64,000 bases of DNA from Apostichopus japonicus (lineage: Eukaryota; Echinodermata; Holothuroidea; Aspidochirotida; Stichopodidae). The stretch spans positions 9,731,001 through 9,795,000 of the forward strand of contig NC_092561.1 in NCBI RefSeq assembly GCF_037975245.1, given 5' to 3'. Below the pieces are notes generated by a model, which saw only the letters and a program-made list of their open reading frames with translations, was not told the DNA's origin and ran no database searches. Shown piece after piece: positions 46,901 to 61,900 of the stretch (the first letter of the stretch is position 1; each line of letters opens with the position of its first letter). The translations under genes and the position numbers were made by a program.

Positions 46901-49900
46901 TTCGTGTCAGTCTGACCAAGCTATGCATGTAATAGTCACATATAAATGGAAACCAATCAATCTAATTGAGAGTTTTCACTCACATCAATAATTTGGCTGT
47001 TTGTTATAATGCTGCGACTCACTAACTGTTAAAATCCAATACAAAACAAAATTGTCCTAGAAATTCAAATGAAATTTATGATATTGTTTTATAAACAGAT
47101 TAGAAAACCTCTGACGTTATATCTGAGTTCATTATTAATGGTGTGATATTTCGGCGAAGGTGGAAGAGGGTTTATAGTAATTTGATGCTTTCGAGCACAT
47201 TATAACCCTTCGGCACGGCATGATATTGAAAAACTTAAACGAAAAATATATAACTTGGGGGTAGTTCTATTATTGTTATTTTCATCTCTTTCCTACCCCG
47301 CTCATCCAGCTAACATCCACGGAGGAAAGAAAGAAACAAGAAGCAAGCAAGCAAACAAACAAACAAACAAACAACAAGCAGACTAAAAGAAACAAGCAAA
47401 CAAGCAAACAAAACAAACAAACAAACAAACAAACAAAACAAACAAGCAAACAAACAAACAAACAAACAAACAAACAAAACAAACAAGCAGACAAAGAAGG
47501 AAACAAGCAAACAAGCAAAAAAATAAACAAGCAAACAAACAAACAAAACAAACAAGCAGACAAAGAAGGAAACAAGCAAACAAGCAAAAAAATAAACAAG
47601 CAAACAAACAAACAAACAAAACAAACAAGCAGACAAAGAAGGAAACAAGCAAACAAGCAAAAAAATAAACAAGCAAACAAACAAACAAACAAAACAAACA
47701 AGCAGACAAAGAAGGAAACAAGCAAACAAGCAAAAAAATAAACAAGCAAACAAACAAACAAAACAAACAAGCAGACAAAGAAGGAAACAAGCAAACAAGC
47801 AAAAAAATAAACAAGCAAACAAACAAACAAAACAAACAAGCAGACAAAGAAGGAAACAAGCAAACAAGCAAAAAAATAAACAAGCAAACAAACAAACAAA
47901 CAAAACAAACAAGCAGACAAAGAAGGAAACAAGCAAACAAGCAAAAAAATAAACAAGCAAACAAACAAACAAACAAAACAAACAAGCAGACAAAGAAGGA
48001 AACAAGCAAACAAGCAAAAAAATAAACAAGCAAACAAACAAACAAACAAAACAAACAAGCAGACAAAGAAGGAAACAAGCAAACAAGCAAAAAAATAAAC
48101 AAGCAAACAAACAAACAAACAAAACAAACAAGCAAACAAACAAACAAACAAAACAAACAAGCAGACAAAGAAGGAAACAAGCAAGCAAACAAAACAAAAC
48201 AAACAAACAAACAAACAAACAAACAACAAGCAGACTAAAAGAAACAAGCAAACAAGCAAACAAAACAAACAAACAAACAAGCAAACAAACAAACAAACAA
48301 AACAAACAAGCAGACAAAGAAGGAAACAAGCAAACAAGCAAAAAAATAAACAAGCAAACAAACAAACAAACAAAACAAACAAGCAGACAAAGAAGGAAAC
48401 AAGCAAGCAAACAAAACAAAACAAACAAGCAAACAAACAAAAAAGCAAGCAAGCAAACAAGCAGACAAAGAAAAAACAAACAAGCAAACAAAGAAGGAAA
48501 CAAGAAAACAAACAAACAAACAGAAAAACAAACAAACAAACAAGCAAACAAGTTAACAAACAAACAAACAAAGAAAGAAACAAGCAAACAAGAAAAAAAA
48601 CCCAAAACAGGCAAACAAACAAACAAGCAAACAAGCAAGCAAACAAACAAGCAAGCAAACAATGAAAGAAACAATCAAACAAACAAACAAAATAAACACG
48701 CAAACATGCCTTGGATTTGATCACAATTTTGAAACGTCCCATTCTACCTCTTTGTCTTCTAAACAAAATGTACGGGCAAAATAAAAACTCATTTTTCCTA
48801 CTCAATTTTAACTGTAAAGACGTATATAAAAATCTCTTTAAGAGTGTCCAATATGATATCGCTCTCTTGGAATGAGTTCATTCTTTTCCTGATAGTGATA
48901 TTCTTATAAGTGTATCAATTAATTGATTGATTGATTGTGTATAGAATAATAATCTCCTGATTCGCCCGAAAAAAATCACTCTTTTCTTAGAATGAAATGC
49001 AGTCCTCCAATGATTTATCAATCCGGACACTTTCAGAGAGTGAATTTCAACTCTTTGGATCTAAGAGTGTTGAAAAAGGATGAATACATTTATTTCAAAA
49101 TGAATGTAAAATATCAACGTTAGGTATTACGTAGTTCCCAACTATACCCGTATCCTATACAGTGGATATAATACCTACCCTTATATACTCTGCAAAAGTT
49201 GGGCAAACATTTTACCAAACACTGGAATACGTTTGTATCCAACCGAATTTTGGAAATGGTTTGCCCAAAAGCAAGTAAAATTACGACAGTTTTACCATGG
49301 TAATTGGCAATTAACAAAATGTTATATATTGGTCAAAATTGTCTGCATTTTACCTTATTTGTTATAGAAACAACGTTACCAAAGTTTGTTTGGATATCAA
49401 TACGTACCCACCAGTGTTGAGAAAATTATTTGACAGACGTTTCTAGATTGTATACCCTGAAAGAGAAAGGTTACGTGTAACGTCTGCTGAAGGGGGCTTC
49501 CCATTTTCATCCCGAAATTTCGATAAGAAATCAATGGAAACAAGAATAATAGAGATGATTGATATCATAAAGTTATCAGTCATATTTACTTTGTTCTTGA
49601 CCTTCATAGATATGTACATATATACTTCAGATTTCAATACCGCAGTAAGCTGAAGGAATTTAGAAGTTCTTTCAAAAGAAGGGAGTGCTGGTATGATTTA
49701 TTTAATAGTCTGTTGTCCACAAAAAAAATGCTAAACTTCAGGAGCCGTGCTTTACATGGCTCGATCAGGCTTGTACCCCTGACACTATGATATATCTAAT
49801 GGTATTACATAGCTCATAATACGTGTACGCAGACACCTGTTGGGTCCTGATCAATATGATAGTTCAAATCTTGAGCTGAATATAAATTCTAACTTCAAAT

Positions 49901-52900
49901 TTTATAGATCGTCTATATTGCATCCAAAGTTCAGTTCGAAAATTTAAGAGTGCAAGTTTTATGACTGATTGATCGATATTGAAAGGTAAATCATTTTCTT
50001 TGCCTGGAATTGTTTTCAGAGGTCATTGGTGGCCATTGGCATAGGCGTAGGAGCCTAATTTGATTGGAGGGGGGGGGGCTGTCACGACTTGCCCGAAAAA
50101 TATAACCAAAATTTTTCGCGCGCTCCTCGCGCGTTCAACATCTTTAAGTGCTATCATATAGGCATTCATCGGTTATTACATCACATGCCGTTAACCGATG
50201 AATGCCTATATGACATGCACATGAAGATGTTGAACGCGCGCGGAGCGCGCGAAAAATTTTGGTCATACTTTCCGTGTTATTACCCTTCTATATTGGTTAT
50301 AGTTATTGGGGAAGTCGTTACAATAATAACGATAATAAAAATATCAGTTGAATCATTGAAAAACACATTGCAAATTCTTCTTCTTTCAGTAGGTGCCCGA
50401 AAAATTCTCAACATATTGCCCGAATTTTCACCAAAAATTTTAGTTGGGGGGGGGGCTGCAGCCCCCCAGCCCCCGCCTCCTACGCCTATGGCCATTGGTC
50501 TTGCCACATCTGCCTATAAGAGGGGTGGGGAAGGGGAGGGGAGGGGAGGGGCGGGTGAGGACAAGCAAGAGGAAGAAGAGATTTGTATTCGATATTGATA
50601 CTTAACCGTACAGTTCTCACGACCAAAACTTCTATTAAACATGTGGGTTGTGATTCCTTATGGTGATCCAAGCACATGTAATTTTCTCTTTAACCCCAAA
50701 ACCTTAGGGCTTTGCGCAAAGTTGTGCGTCGTGGGAAGAGGCGGGGGGGGCGGTTAAAAAAGAGCTACATGGGAAATACTGATACCACACAAACACAGAG
50801 GTGTGAAGGTTTAACGTTTTGAGGATTATAGTAAGTTCATTGGTTGGTATGTATTTGGATACTCATCCTCTTCCACAGAAAACCAAATGGAACTTTTCTG
50901 CTTCGGAGGAACAACGTGCATGTTACATCTTCATCTCTGGATCAACCTTTTTTGCCTTACTCTTAGCTTTTCCCGTTAAATTATAACAATTCTCAGTGAG
51001 TTCGTGGAATAGGTATGTTAAGATTCAACAATAATGTAACTAGTAAACAAGATCGTAACGTGTCCATTAAATCTAAACATTCCTTCTTCATATTCTTTTC
51101 TTTCTTAGATGCGCCAGTGGCTATAAATCCCAAAACTTCATTTTTGACAATGGCAGGTATCGAAATTGTTACGGCGATGAACTGATAGGCTATGAAGACG
51201 GCTGTGTGAGTATACCAGACCCTATCCAGGACGAAGTTACGTCATCTATCATGTCAGGGTATACACATATCGATCAGGTACGTATGTCTCTATGCGTGTA
51301 TGTATGTATGTATGTGTGTATGTATGTATGCGTGTGTGCATGTGTGGGTGTACGTGTGCAGCTGCGTGTGTGTATGTAGATCGTTATCTTTTTACTAATC
51401 CTCTTGTGCTTTTACTCGTACGCGATCTAATGGAATTGTACTCGACGTCCTTAGTTTGCACTCGACCTCTTGGATTTGTACTGGAATTGTACTCGAGCTC
51501 CTGGAATTGTACTCGACCTCGTACATTTGTACTCGACCTCCTAGATTTGTACTCGACCTCCTACATTTGTACTCGGCCTCCTAGATTTGCACTCGACCTC
51601 CTGGAATTGTGCTCGACCTCCTAGACTTGTACTCGACCTTATGGATTTGTACTCGACCTCCTAGACTTGTACTCGACCTTATGGATTTGTACTCGACCTT
51701 ATGGATTTGTACTCGACCTCCTAGATTTGTACTCGACCTCCTGGATTTACTCGACCTCCTGGAATTGTACTCGACCTCCTAGATTTGTACTGGAATTGTA
51801 TTCGACCTCCTGGAATTGTACTCTACCTCCTAGATTTGTACTCGACCTCCTTGATTTGTTCTCGACCTCCTAGATTTGTACTCGGCTTCCTAGATTTGCA
51901 CTCGACCTCCTGGAATTGTGCTCGACCTCCTAGACTTGTACTCGACCTTATGGATTTGTACTCGACCTCCTAGATTTGTACTCGACCTTATGGATTTGTA
52001 CTCTACCTTATGGATTTGTACTCGACCTCCTAGATTTGTACTCGACCTCCTGGATTTGTACTCGACCTCCTAGATTTGTACTGGAATTGTATTCGAGCTC
52101 CTGGAATTGTGCTCGACCTCCTAGATTTGTACTCGACCTCCTGGATTTGTACTCGACCTCCTGGATTTGTACTCGACCTCCTGGATTTGTACTCGACCTC
52201 CTGGATTTGTACTCGACCTCCTGGATTTGTACTCGACCTCCTGGGTTCGTACTCGACCTCCTGGGTTGTACTTGACCTCCTGGGTTTGTACTCGACCTCC
52301 TGGGTTTGTACTCGACCTCATGGATTTGTACTCGACCTCCTGGATTTGTACTCGACCGCCTAGATTTGTACTGGAATTGTATTCTACCTCCTGGAATTGT
52401 GCTCGACCTCCTAGATTTGTACTCGACCTCCTGGATTTGTACTCGACCTCCTGGGTTTGTACTCGACCTCCTGGATTTGTACTCGACCTCTTAGATTTGT
52501 ACTCGACCTCCTGGGTTTGTAATCGACCTCCTGGGTTTGTACTCGACCTCCTAGATTTGTACTCGACCTCCTGGATTTGTACTCGACCTCCTGGATTTTT
52601 ACTCGACCTCCTGGAATTGTGCTCGACCTCCTGGATTTGTGCACGACCTCCTGGATTTGTACTCGACCTCCTTGATTTGTACTCGACCTCCTGGGTTTGT
52701 ACTCGACCTCCTGCACTCATGCTCGACCTACTGGGTTTGTACTCGACCTCTTGGATTTGTATTCCACCTTATAATCGATTTTTTTCTAAGCTAATAAGCT
52801 AGTGCAAAATAACATATGCATGTGTACTCGTAGCAAGAGTCTTGAATTCGTAGCAACATCATGGTGGTGGTGGGTTGGGGGGGGGGCATTGTAATCGTAT

Positions 52901-55900
52901 ACGTAGCAAGGAATATTTGTAATCACGGTGCTCGGTACTCATTCTTTAGTACTCGTTTGCATCCAGCTCATACAACTCATGAAGAATCGCTATAGGGTTT
53001 TTCCACCGTCGCTTTGGAAGAATATCAAAGAATGCCAACGTTTTCTGAACATGACATCACAGCCATGAGGCAATATGATAGTGCTTTAAGTTGTTAATAT
53101 GTTTCTTTCCTCTCCATTTACTCATTTCTGTCCTATTCCTTTATCATGAAAGCCATTTTCCCAGTATATATATAATCACTGAAGTTTAATACCACGACAT
53201 TACATTTACCAACAGGAAAGTTTACTTTCTCTATCACGTGGACCAAAAAAGCAAAAAAAATAAGCTAACAAATGGAAAATAAAGAAATTCATACCTCATG
53301 AAAAGTGTGACATCATGGAAAAAAAAAATGAGCAGCGAGTATTCAGCCATGAGGTTTATCGTTCGTGATGTTACACACAACATGTACAGGGCCTGCTTGT
53401 TTTATGTTACATTTAACATCGTATTGACTATTACGTAATCCATTCCAGCCAGTCATCCTGTCCTATTTTGCTTTTGTATTTTATGTTAATTGTAAATATC
53501 TCGTACGTCCGTCATCTTTGTTTGTTGTATTAGAACCTTGGGCGTGTTTGGGTGATGGGGGGGGGGGTATTGAGGCTGAAGGGGTGGGGTAGGGGCGGCT
53601 GAAGGGGTGGGGTGGGTATGCGTAGCGTAAGGTTGCACGGTTGGTAAAGAATATTGTTCTTGTTTTTATAACCGAACAGTAGACAGCACACCAACCTTGA
53701 AACTGATACTGTGTAGTATCTTTTCCCTTTCCCAAGGGTCTCTGGATACTTACTTGACACGGCTACAGTCTCTATGTAAGCGGACTGGGGATTGATAATG
53801 GATCAAGTTGTTTATGTGCCCAGGTTTAATCTTTCAATGTAGCCCTCTACACAAAAGTATACATTTTCGGAATTTCCGACTCGGAATATGTCATTGTAAA
53901 CACAACACAAGAAAACACACAGGACAACAAAAGTTTCGTGACCTCATCTTGGTGATAACATGGTAGCTGTTTGGTTGTGTGTGGGATGGGTTGAGAAGAT
54001 ATCAGTACAGTAAACATACTTTACTTGTTGTGCTTATGCAGGTTCAAAATCTTTGATGCTCGTGTATCCCCATTTAAAAATAAAAATAAAGCGCCCTTCA
54101 TTAGATCCAATTTTAATTTAAAAATGCAAGCGTGTGTGATAGTAGAGGGCAGTATGTTTAAATAGCTTTGATATGGTATTGGCTAAATCCTCTTATCGGT
54201 TTAAGTATCTATGAAGAACTTTAGCAATTATTCTTAGAATATTTCTGAGCCTTCTAAGAATGCCTTCCAGCTCTGCTATTACTCCAACTAAGACGATAGC
54301 TGTTGGTATGCCTGTGTGTATCGGATTTTACCGGCTATACATTAACATTGTACGGTGACTAAAATCATATATAGGCGTACACATGTTGGTAGTATACGTA
54401 AGGTAGGCCAGTAACATAAACCAGTCCTGCGTGGCATACGCTGCGTAAATAATACATACAACACAGTTATTGTAAATCAGTACCGCAAAACACTTTATCA
54501 TGTTCTATAGGTAGCTGCTTGAGTTCTAGTTTTAATATCCACAATCTATGTCTCATCACATTCTCTCATATTGCAGTTACGGTACTGTATATTTTGAACC
54601 ATATGTAACTGTTTCCAACCATATGTAACTGTTCCTAGCCACATGTCATGTAACTGTTTCCAGTCATATGTAACTGTTTCCAGCCATAGGTACTGTTTCC
54701 AGCTATATGTAACTGTATCCAACCATGTGTAACTGTTTCCAAACACATGTAATTGTTTACAACCACATTTAACTGTTTCCAGCCATATGTAACTGTTTAC
54801 AGCCATATGTAACTGTTTCCAACCATATGTAACTGTTTCCAGTCTTATATAACTGTATCCAACCATGTGTAACTGTTTGCAACCACATGTAACTGTTTCC
54901 AACCATATATAACTGTATCCAACCACGTGTAACTGTTTCCAACCATATGTAACTGTTTACCATATGTAACTGTTTCCAACCATATGTAACCGTTTCCAAC
55001 CATATGTATCTGTTTCCAACCATATGTAACTGTTTCGAACCACATGTAACTGTTTCCAACCATATGTAACTGTTTCCAGCCTTATATAACTGTATCCAAC
55101 CATGTGTAACTGTTTCCAACCACATGTAACTGTTTCCAACCATATATAGCTGTATTCAACCACGTGTAACTGTTTCGAACCACATGTAACTGTTTCCAAC
55201 CATATGTAACCGTTTCCAACCATATGTATCTGTTTCCAACCATATGTAACTGTTTCCAACCATTTGTAACTGTTTCCAACCATATGTAACTGTTTCCAAC
55301 CATATGTGACTGTTTCCAACCATATGTAACTGTTTCCAACCATATGTAACTGTTTCCAGCCATATGTAACTGTTTCCAGCCATATGTAACTGTTTCCAAC
55401 CATATGCAACTGTTTCCAGCCATATGTAACTGTATCCAACCATGTGTAACTGTTTCGAACCAAATGTAATTGTTTCTAACCACATTTAACTGTTTCCAGC
55501 CATATGTAACTGTTTACAGCCATATGTAACTGTTTCCAACCATATGTAACTGTTTCCAGCCTTATATAACTGTATCCAACCATGTGTAACTGTTTCCAAC
55601 CGCACTTAACTGTTTCCAACCATATGTAACTGTCTCCAACCACGTGTAACTGTTTCCAACCATATGTAACTGTTTCCAACCATATGTAAATGTTTACCAT
55701 ATGTAACTGTTTCCAACCATATGTAACTGTTTCCAACCATATGTAATTCTGTTTCCAACCATAATATAACTGTTTCCAACCATATGTATCTGTTTCCAAC
55801 CATATGTAACTGTTTCCAGCCATATGCAACTGTTTCCAGCCATATGTGACTGTTTCCAACGATATGTAATTCTGTTTCAAGCCATATGTAACTGTATCCA

Positions 55901-58900
55901 ACCATGTGTAACTGTTTCGAACCACATGTAACTGTTTCTAACCACATGTAACTGTTTCCAGCCATATGTAGCGGTTTCCAGCCATATGTGACTGTTTCCA
56001 ACCATATGTAATTCTGTTTCAAGCCATATGTAACTGTTTCTAACCACATGTAACTGTTTCCAGCCTTATGTAATTGTTTACAACTATATGTAACTGTTTC
56101 CTTCTCAAAACATTACAAGGATAGCTGGTAGAAATATCAGCCTCAACAGTTATTTAAAAATGAACTCAGTATAGATTCTTATATTCAAATTAGGCTAGGC
56201 TATGTTTACCTACTTTGAAAGTGTAGTATAGTCTTATTATCAGTGTTGGCATTTGTTTCAAATGACTAATTGCTTTTGCAAAAATTATGACCATCCAGTC
56301 TCTTATGACATTCATGCAAACAACCAAACAAGCAATAATTTGTGTTCAAGCATGTTAAATACAAAGGTAAAACACTTTTTTTGTATTACCTATGATATTT
56401 GACGTATTCTTCTTTTTGTTTCATTTGTAATATATTTTTTAAGATTGTCGATTTTTGTGATGAAGATGTCGCTAGGTCAGAACGACACGATCGGGAGGCT
56501 CCGAACAAACACAATCGACTTTGTGATTCCAGAAGTAATTGGGAAATTATGCGAGAGCATCCCGATTTTAATGGTAAGGGTAAATGATCTCATCTAGAGA
56601 GGGGGGAGGGGGTTAAAATTTAAAACTCTACTCCACCCCAAAATAAATGAAAAGAAAGTAAAAACAGAGAGAAATAGACATAAATACTCAAAATCATCCT
56701 TCTTTGTGAAAGAGATTTTATCTATAGACACGCTAAAACGGAAAGAACCCACATGGCATGACATACTTCATCTGACTCCACAAAACAAAGCAAAACCAGT
56801 TAAAATCTTCTCATCTTTTGAAAATATGTTATGAAACTAGTTATTTTATTCCATTATATAGTTTCTCTACCTTTTCTTAGCGATAACACTGTTACTGTTT
56901 CCTCGACATTTAAGGTAATGCTAACCCACCACGAGTCATATCTGACGTGATCCCAACCATCAGGGTTGTCAGGACTAAACCAGTACGAGTGGTACTAGTT
57001 CTGGATACATCGGGTAGTATGAAGGTAAGTTAATACCACTTCTATTTTCCGATAAAACTCTTCTCGTTTTAATGATATTGCAGAAGTTCAATATTTTCAA
57101 ATATTTTGGTGCATTATACAAAATTAAGAACAAAATGAGGTTCTTAAATCAAATTTTGACGGAGGCTTTAATGAAGAATGACGTATCAAGTTATATATTC
57201 AAAATAAAACTTATATAGGTAAATGGAAAACAATATGACCCTTAAAATATTTGATTTGCTAATGATATCAATCACATTTGATATGCGGAACAGTGGTACT
57301 TATTCTGGAAAGTCACGATCTTTCATATCGATGCAACAAGTTATTTGTTCACGCTAGTTATGTTCAAATCTATGTGAGTGGACAGATACACGAAGTGGCT
57401 GAGGACAAGAAACTGTTACAATGAACTAGCATACCGCCACCATATTTGACATAGTTTGTAAAGCGCCATTCACTTCTTAATCCGTAATGGTATCCTATCA
57501 TATTTGTATTATGAAATTTACCAAACATTTGTACTGATTTTAGCTCATCAAAAAGCAGCAACATACGTTTTCACCAGGACGGTGTAAGAAGATTCAATCT
57601 GGCCGACGGAGGTTGGGCGGGGTGGTGGGGGGGGGGAGTGGTGGTCAGAGGGAACACAGATTTCGAGGGGAATTGGGTCATGCAACAGTGATTTTATGGG
57701 CAAAACCACAAAGTTACCTCGAAATTTCCCACAAAAATGGAGCCTATTTTCACATTCCGTACTAAAAATTTCACGAATACTTTCCGAGCATAACGACGCT
57801 TTTTAAGTAACAATAGGACATGTGCCCTCGGTTTCTATCCGGGTCCGCCGCCCTTGGTATTGACATTTTGTAGAGACTGCTCTGGACGTTTCATTATTAT
57901 ACTCAAATCTCTTTCTATAACTAAATCGACAGGATTTGAATCGGATTTCAAAACTGGCCTCATCTGCTCGAACCTTCATAAGCTCAGTCGCTATCGACGG
58001 TAGTTACGTAGGGATTGTCACCTTCTCCTCATACGGTAGAAATATCAAGAGTTTGACCCTGATTGACTCGGATGAAACACGACGGCAACTGGCGGAGCTG
58101 ATACCGACGACGGCGAGTGGGGGAACGTGCATAGGATGTGGGCTAGAAATCGCACTACAGGTACACTCGACGAAAATGCATTTTCATTATTTGTTGATAT
58201 GTATATGTATATATATATACATGTGTGCGCAGTTTGCCCAATGCTAGGTCACATGTCAGTTTCGCAATTTTGACACCGCAGTTCTCAATGAAGCTATCAA
58301 TATAAACCACGATTTCAAGTACTGGAGGATTGGGTGACCCACCATTATTGCATTATTCATGGGACTGACTTATTATATACAAACCTAGTTAGCTAGACAT
58401 CCCATGTTGCATATAACTGATTTTTACTTAAACATGGTTTTGAATAATGATAATAATAATGAATAATGATAATAATAAAAAAATTGATAGTGATGACGAT
58501 GACGCCGAATTGACGATGAACGATGACGGAGGCAACAATGAGGATGACGATGACAATGAAACAATGAGGATGACGATGACGATAACGATGACGATGAGGA
58601 AGGCAACAATGAGGATGACGATGACAATGAAACAATGAGGATGACGATGACGATAACGATGACGATGAGGAAGGCAACAATGAGGATGACGATGACAATG
58701 ACGATGACGAAGGCAACAATGAGGATGACGATGACAATGACGATGACGAAGGCAACAATGAGGATGACAATGACAATGACGATGACGATGACGAAGGCAA
58801 AAATGAGGATGACGGAGGGCATTAATGAGAATGACGATAACAATGACACAACGAGGATGACGATGACAATGACGAAGGCAACAATTGGGATGAAGATGAC

Positions 58901-61900
58901 GATGCAATATACGAAGATAAAAATAATACTAATCATAATTTTGTATGTCTAGATTTTATCCGAGGAGGGAAATTCCCCAGCTGGTGCGAGAGTACTTCTA
59001 ATTACTGACGGCCAGGACAACGACCCTCCGTTGACAGAACCTTACAAAGACATATATGTGGCAAATAATGTTGTCATTGATGCAGTGGCCTTTAGTAACA
59101 CCGCTGAGGAAAATTTAATCGATCTCCAAGAGGCAACAGGTTAGCTTAAGACAGTCGCCTGTTATTTGTCAGTAAAAGAATGTTAATGAGATAATCACCG
59201 ATACAATTGATATCTTTTTAAGTTATTACTACGCATACTTATCTTTATTTCTGCAAAAGAAAAACAAAAAACAAAAAAGGCTATAACTGGTTCTCTCTGT
59301 ATGAATCATCACTTGAGACTTTGCTGGCCTCAAAATGTGATATAGCTAAAACAAAGAATACAAGAGTAGAAGTTCTTGATTCAATAAATATGCTTTTTAA
59401 AGTAATTTCCTGATGTTTCCCAATTTTTCAGGTGGCAGGTTTTATCTTCAAACCGATGATCCTGGTTCTACAGGCCTACACGAGGCGTTTCTAGCAACCA
59501 TGCAATCTGGAGTTAAAGAATACGATCGCCGAATAGAGGTTAGTTTGGAGTTAGTCCCCGTATTTACAGATGACAAAGTTCACATGAAGAGAAGTAGGAG
59601 GTTTATGTTGTAAAAACAACACTTCTGTTCAGTCTAATACCGTGGAAGTCCTTCTCAACAAATATTTCTTTCTAACCAGGAGTTTAAAATTTTAGGAAAA
59701 GCTTTAACTGCAGTATCATAATATCATTTTCTTTTTAATATTTAAGAAATTGTTACCTTTGAAAAAAATGGTCACTTTCGAATTGTAATTCTTTCAGCTC
59801 TTTGCGGACTCAGCTGTATACGGAGTTAGTGAATCGAAACGTCATGGAGTCTACCTAGATCCAACTGTCGGTGTCAAAACCTCATTTGACTTTTCTTACC
59901 TGGTTGAAACCGCATTTTCTGGTTTGTATCCATGCTTATTTCTTCGTAACATTTGTACATATTTACTTGTAAGAGTTTCGTTCGCTGATAAAAAGTTTGT
60001 CAAAGCAGTGTGAGACGATATTATGAAATCATCAAATGTAAATAACATATCATAATAACATAAACATTTTCAATAAATTTAAAGGTCATCAGTATTGTCC
60101 TCAAATATGCTAGATAGTCAAATCATGGTCACTGATGCTTAAATTTCAACAAGATCTGTTTTAAGTCTAATTCCCTTGACAGGCAGATTTGTGGGAGGGC
60201 GCCCTCAGCTAGTGTTATACTTCGACGATTATTTATTTCAAGACCGAACGTCTTGACCAAGACTACACCAAACCACCTCGAAATAGAACCAAACAAAGTG
60301 AATCGTTAATAATTGATCAATTATTTTAGCACTTTATTGTCGCCCTCAAAGCGTTAAATGACTAACTACATCCTGAACCTCTGAACCCTCCTCTATGTCC
60401 AATTAAAAAAAAAAACAATATGGAGGATCAGAGCCTCGAGGAAAAGATCATTGAAAACTTCTAGCCAATTTGACCGTGCTCATGTTTTTGGTCAACATAC
60501 TGTCGACCTTTAAACGACATGCCATTCAAGAAATATTTTTGCTGCGTCTCCTAGGAAATCCTGAAGTTAAAATTGCCACAATGTCATTTTCGAGACACAA
60601 TATAAGTCAGCCGTAAAAGTTCTCGAAATCCATTGTATAGAACAAATATTTAGTTTTTTGTTGTTTTCTCACCAGCAATCGACGTCATTATTAAGTCACC
60701 ATCTGGAAGGGTTTTCACCAATGACTCATACGAAGGATACGGCGTGGATTTAACATTTAAAGTTGTATCGGTGAAGTTTGAGTTCGCAGAGGTGAGATGT
60801 AAAAAACTGACCCAATATTATTTCTGTGGCGTAAGAGGTTACAAAATTGCGCAGTTTCTACTTATAGTTTCTACTTTCTGCACGATAAGTGCAATGTCTC
60901 ATAAATTGCTAAGACCTCAGACATGTTAGTACCGATACACTATCCTAATGGATGATTGCTGTTGAGAGTGCAAATTGAATGATTTCAACTCCTGACTGTC
61001 AAAAGCTTGGTGACCTTTTGCTTGAATCGCGTCCCATATGTCTTATACATATTTGTTAAAGGAATAACGAAGGCAGGAATCAAAGGCAGTTTATATTATT
61101 CAGTCACCTCAAAACTATCTAATATTCGATTTCTGAGTAAACCGCTTTCTGTTGGACTGAATACGCTCGCTTTGAAAAGGCCTAACCACAATGCACAATA
61201 AGCCACCATTTATTATCCAATTCGCCTGAAATTCCATATTGATGACGTCAGTGAGGATCAACTCTCGTAACAAAGTCTTTTACCGTGTGGTAAAGACTCT
61301 CCGTGGAAAATATTTAGCTGTTGTTGCTAGGGCTAGAACTTTTGAAGGGCTTTCAAGTTCCTATAAGCACAACGCAGTTTAAAATATTTAAAGATGCACC
61401 TGAAGGTCATAGTAACGATAAAATCAAGTGTTCTCTTTTTAAATAATTCGTTAAAAGGATGGCGTAGTCTACGCTAAACGAGCACACTTAAGCTAGGCCT
61501 AGTGTATGCTAAAGTAACAGTAACAATGTAGGCTGACTGTAACGTTAAGCATACAGTATTCCTTGCAAGACTTAGGCTTACTTCGTATCCAATTCAAATG
61601 GAATGTTCCTTGCGTGGCCACGGATGTCGTTCCTCATCACTAAGGTATAGCTCTTAGTACCGCTTTATTTTGGCAAACGGTTTCAAAGTCTGTATTTACT
61701 GTTAAACAGCCTTCTGGGGATAAAAGAAGCTTCGCAAAGTTATCCACTTCGTGGCAACAAACACACTCCACCTCCGTATAGGTATCCGTATATCATACTG
61801 TTCCCTGTTTACCTTTATGTTTTCCCTTGCCTGTAATTCCTCTGCTGTGATAATCGGATCAAAATCACAAGGCTGCCGCCTTGTTGAGAAATTCTAATGG

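Noticed and set aside
47282-48805. 507-, 454- and 279-codon Cys/Leu/Phe-rich frames suggesting a membrane protein
   Set aside because: They are minus-strand readings of the AAAC/AAGC tandem array inside a CLCA intron. Several overlapping frames are open at once.
51292-52802. Long frames on both strands rich in S-T-S-W-I-C-T-R-P-P or G-G-R-V-Q
   Set aside because: They are products of 20-bp minisatellite A. The frames shift wherever unit length changes.
54546-56049. Trp/Tyr/Glu-rich minus-strand frames
   Set aside because: They are products of 20-bp minisatellite B, with multiple overlapping frames and no conserved domain.
58393-58952. Ser- or Ile/Val-rich frames of 100-170 codons
   Set aside because: They are readings of the GAT/GAC minisatellite in CLCA intron 7.
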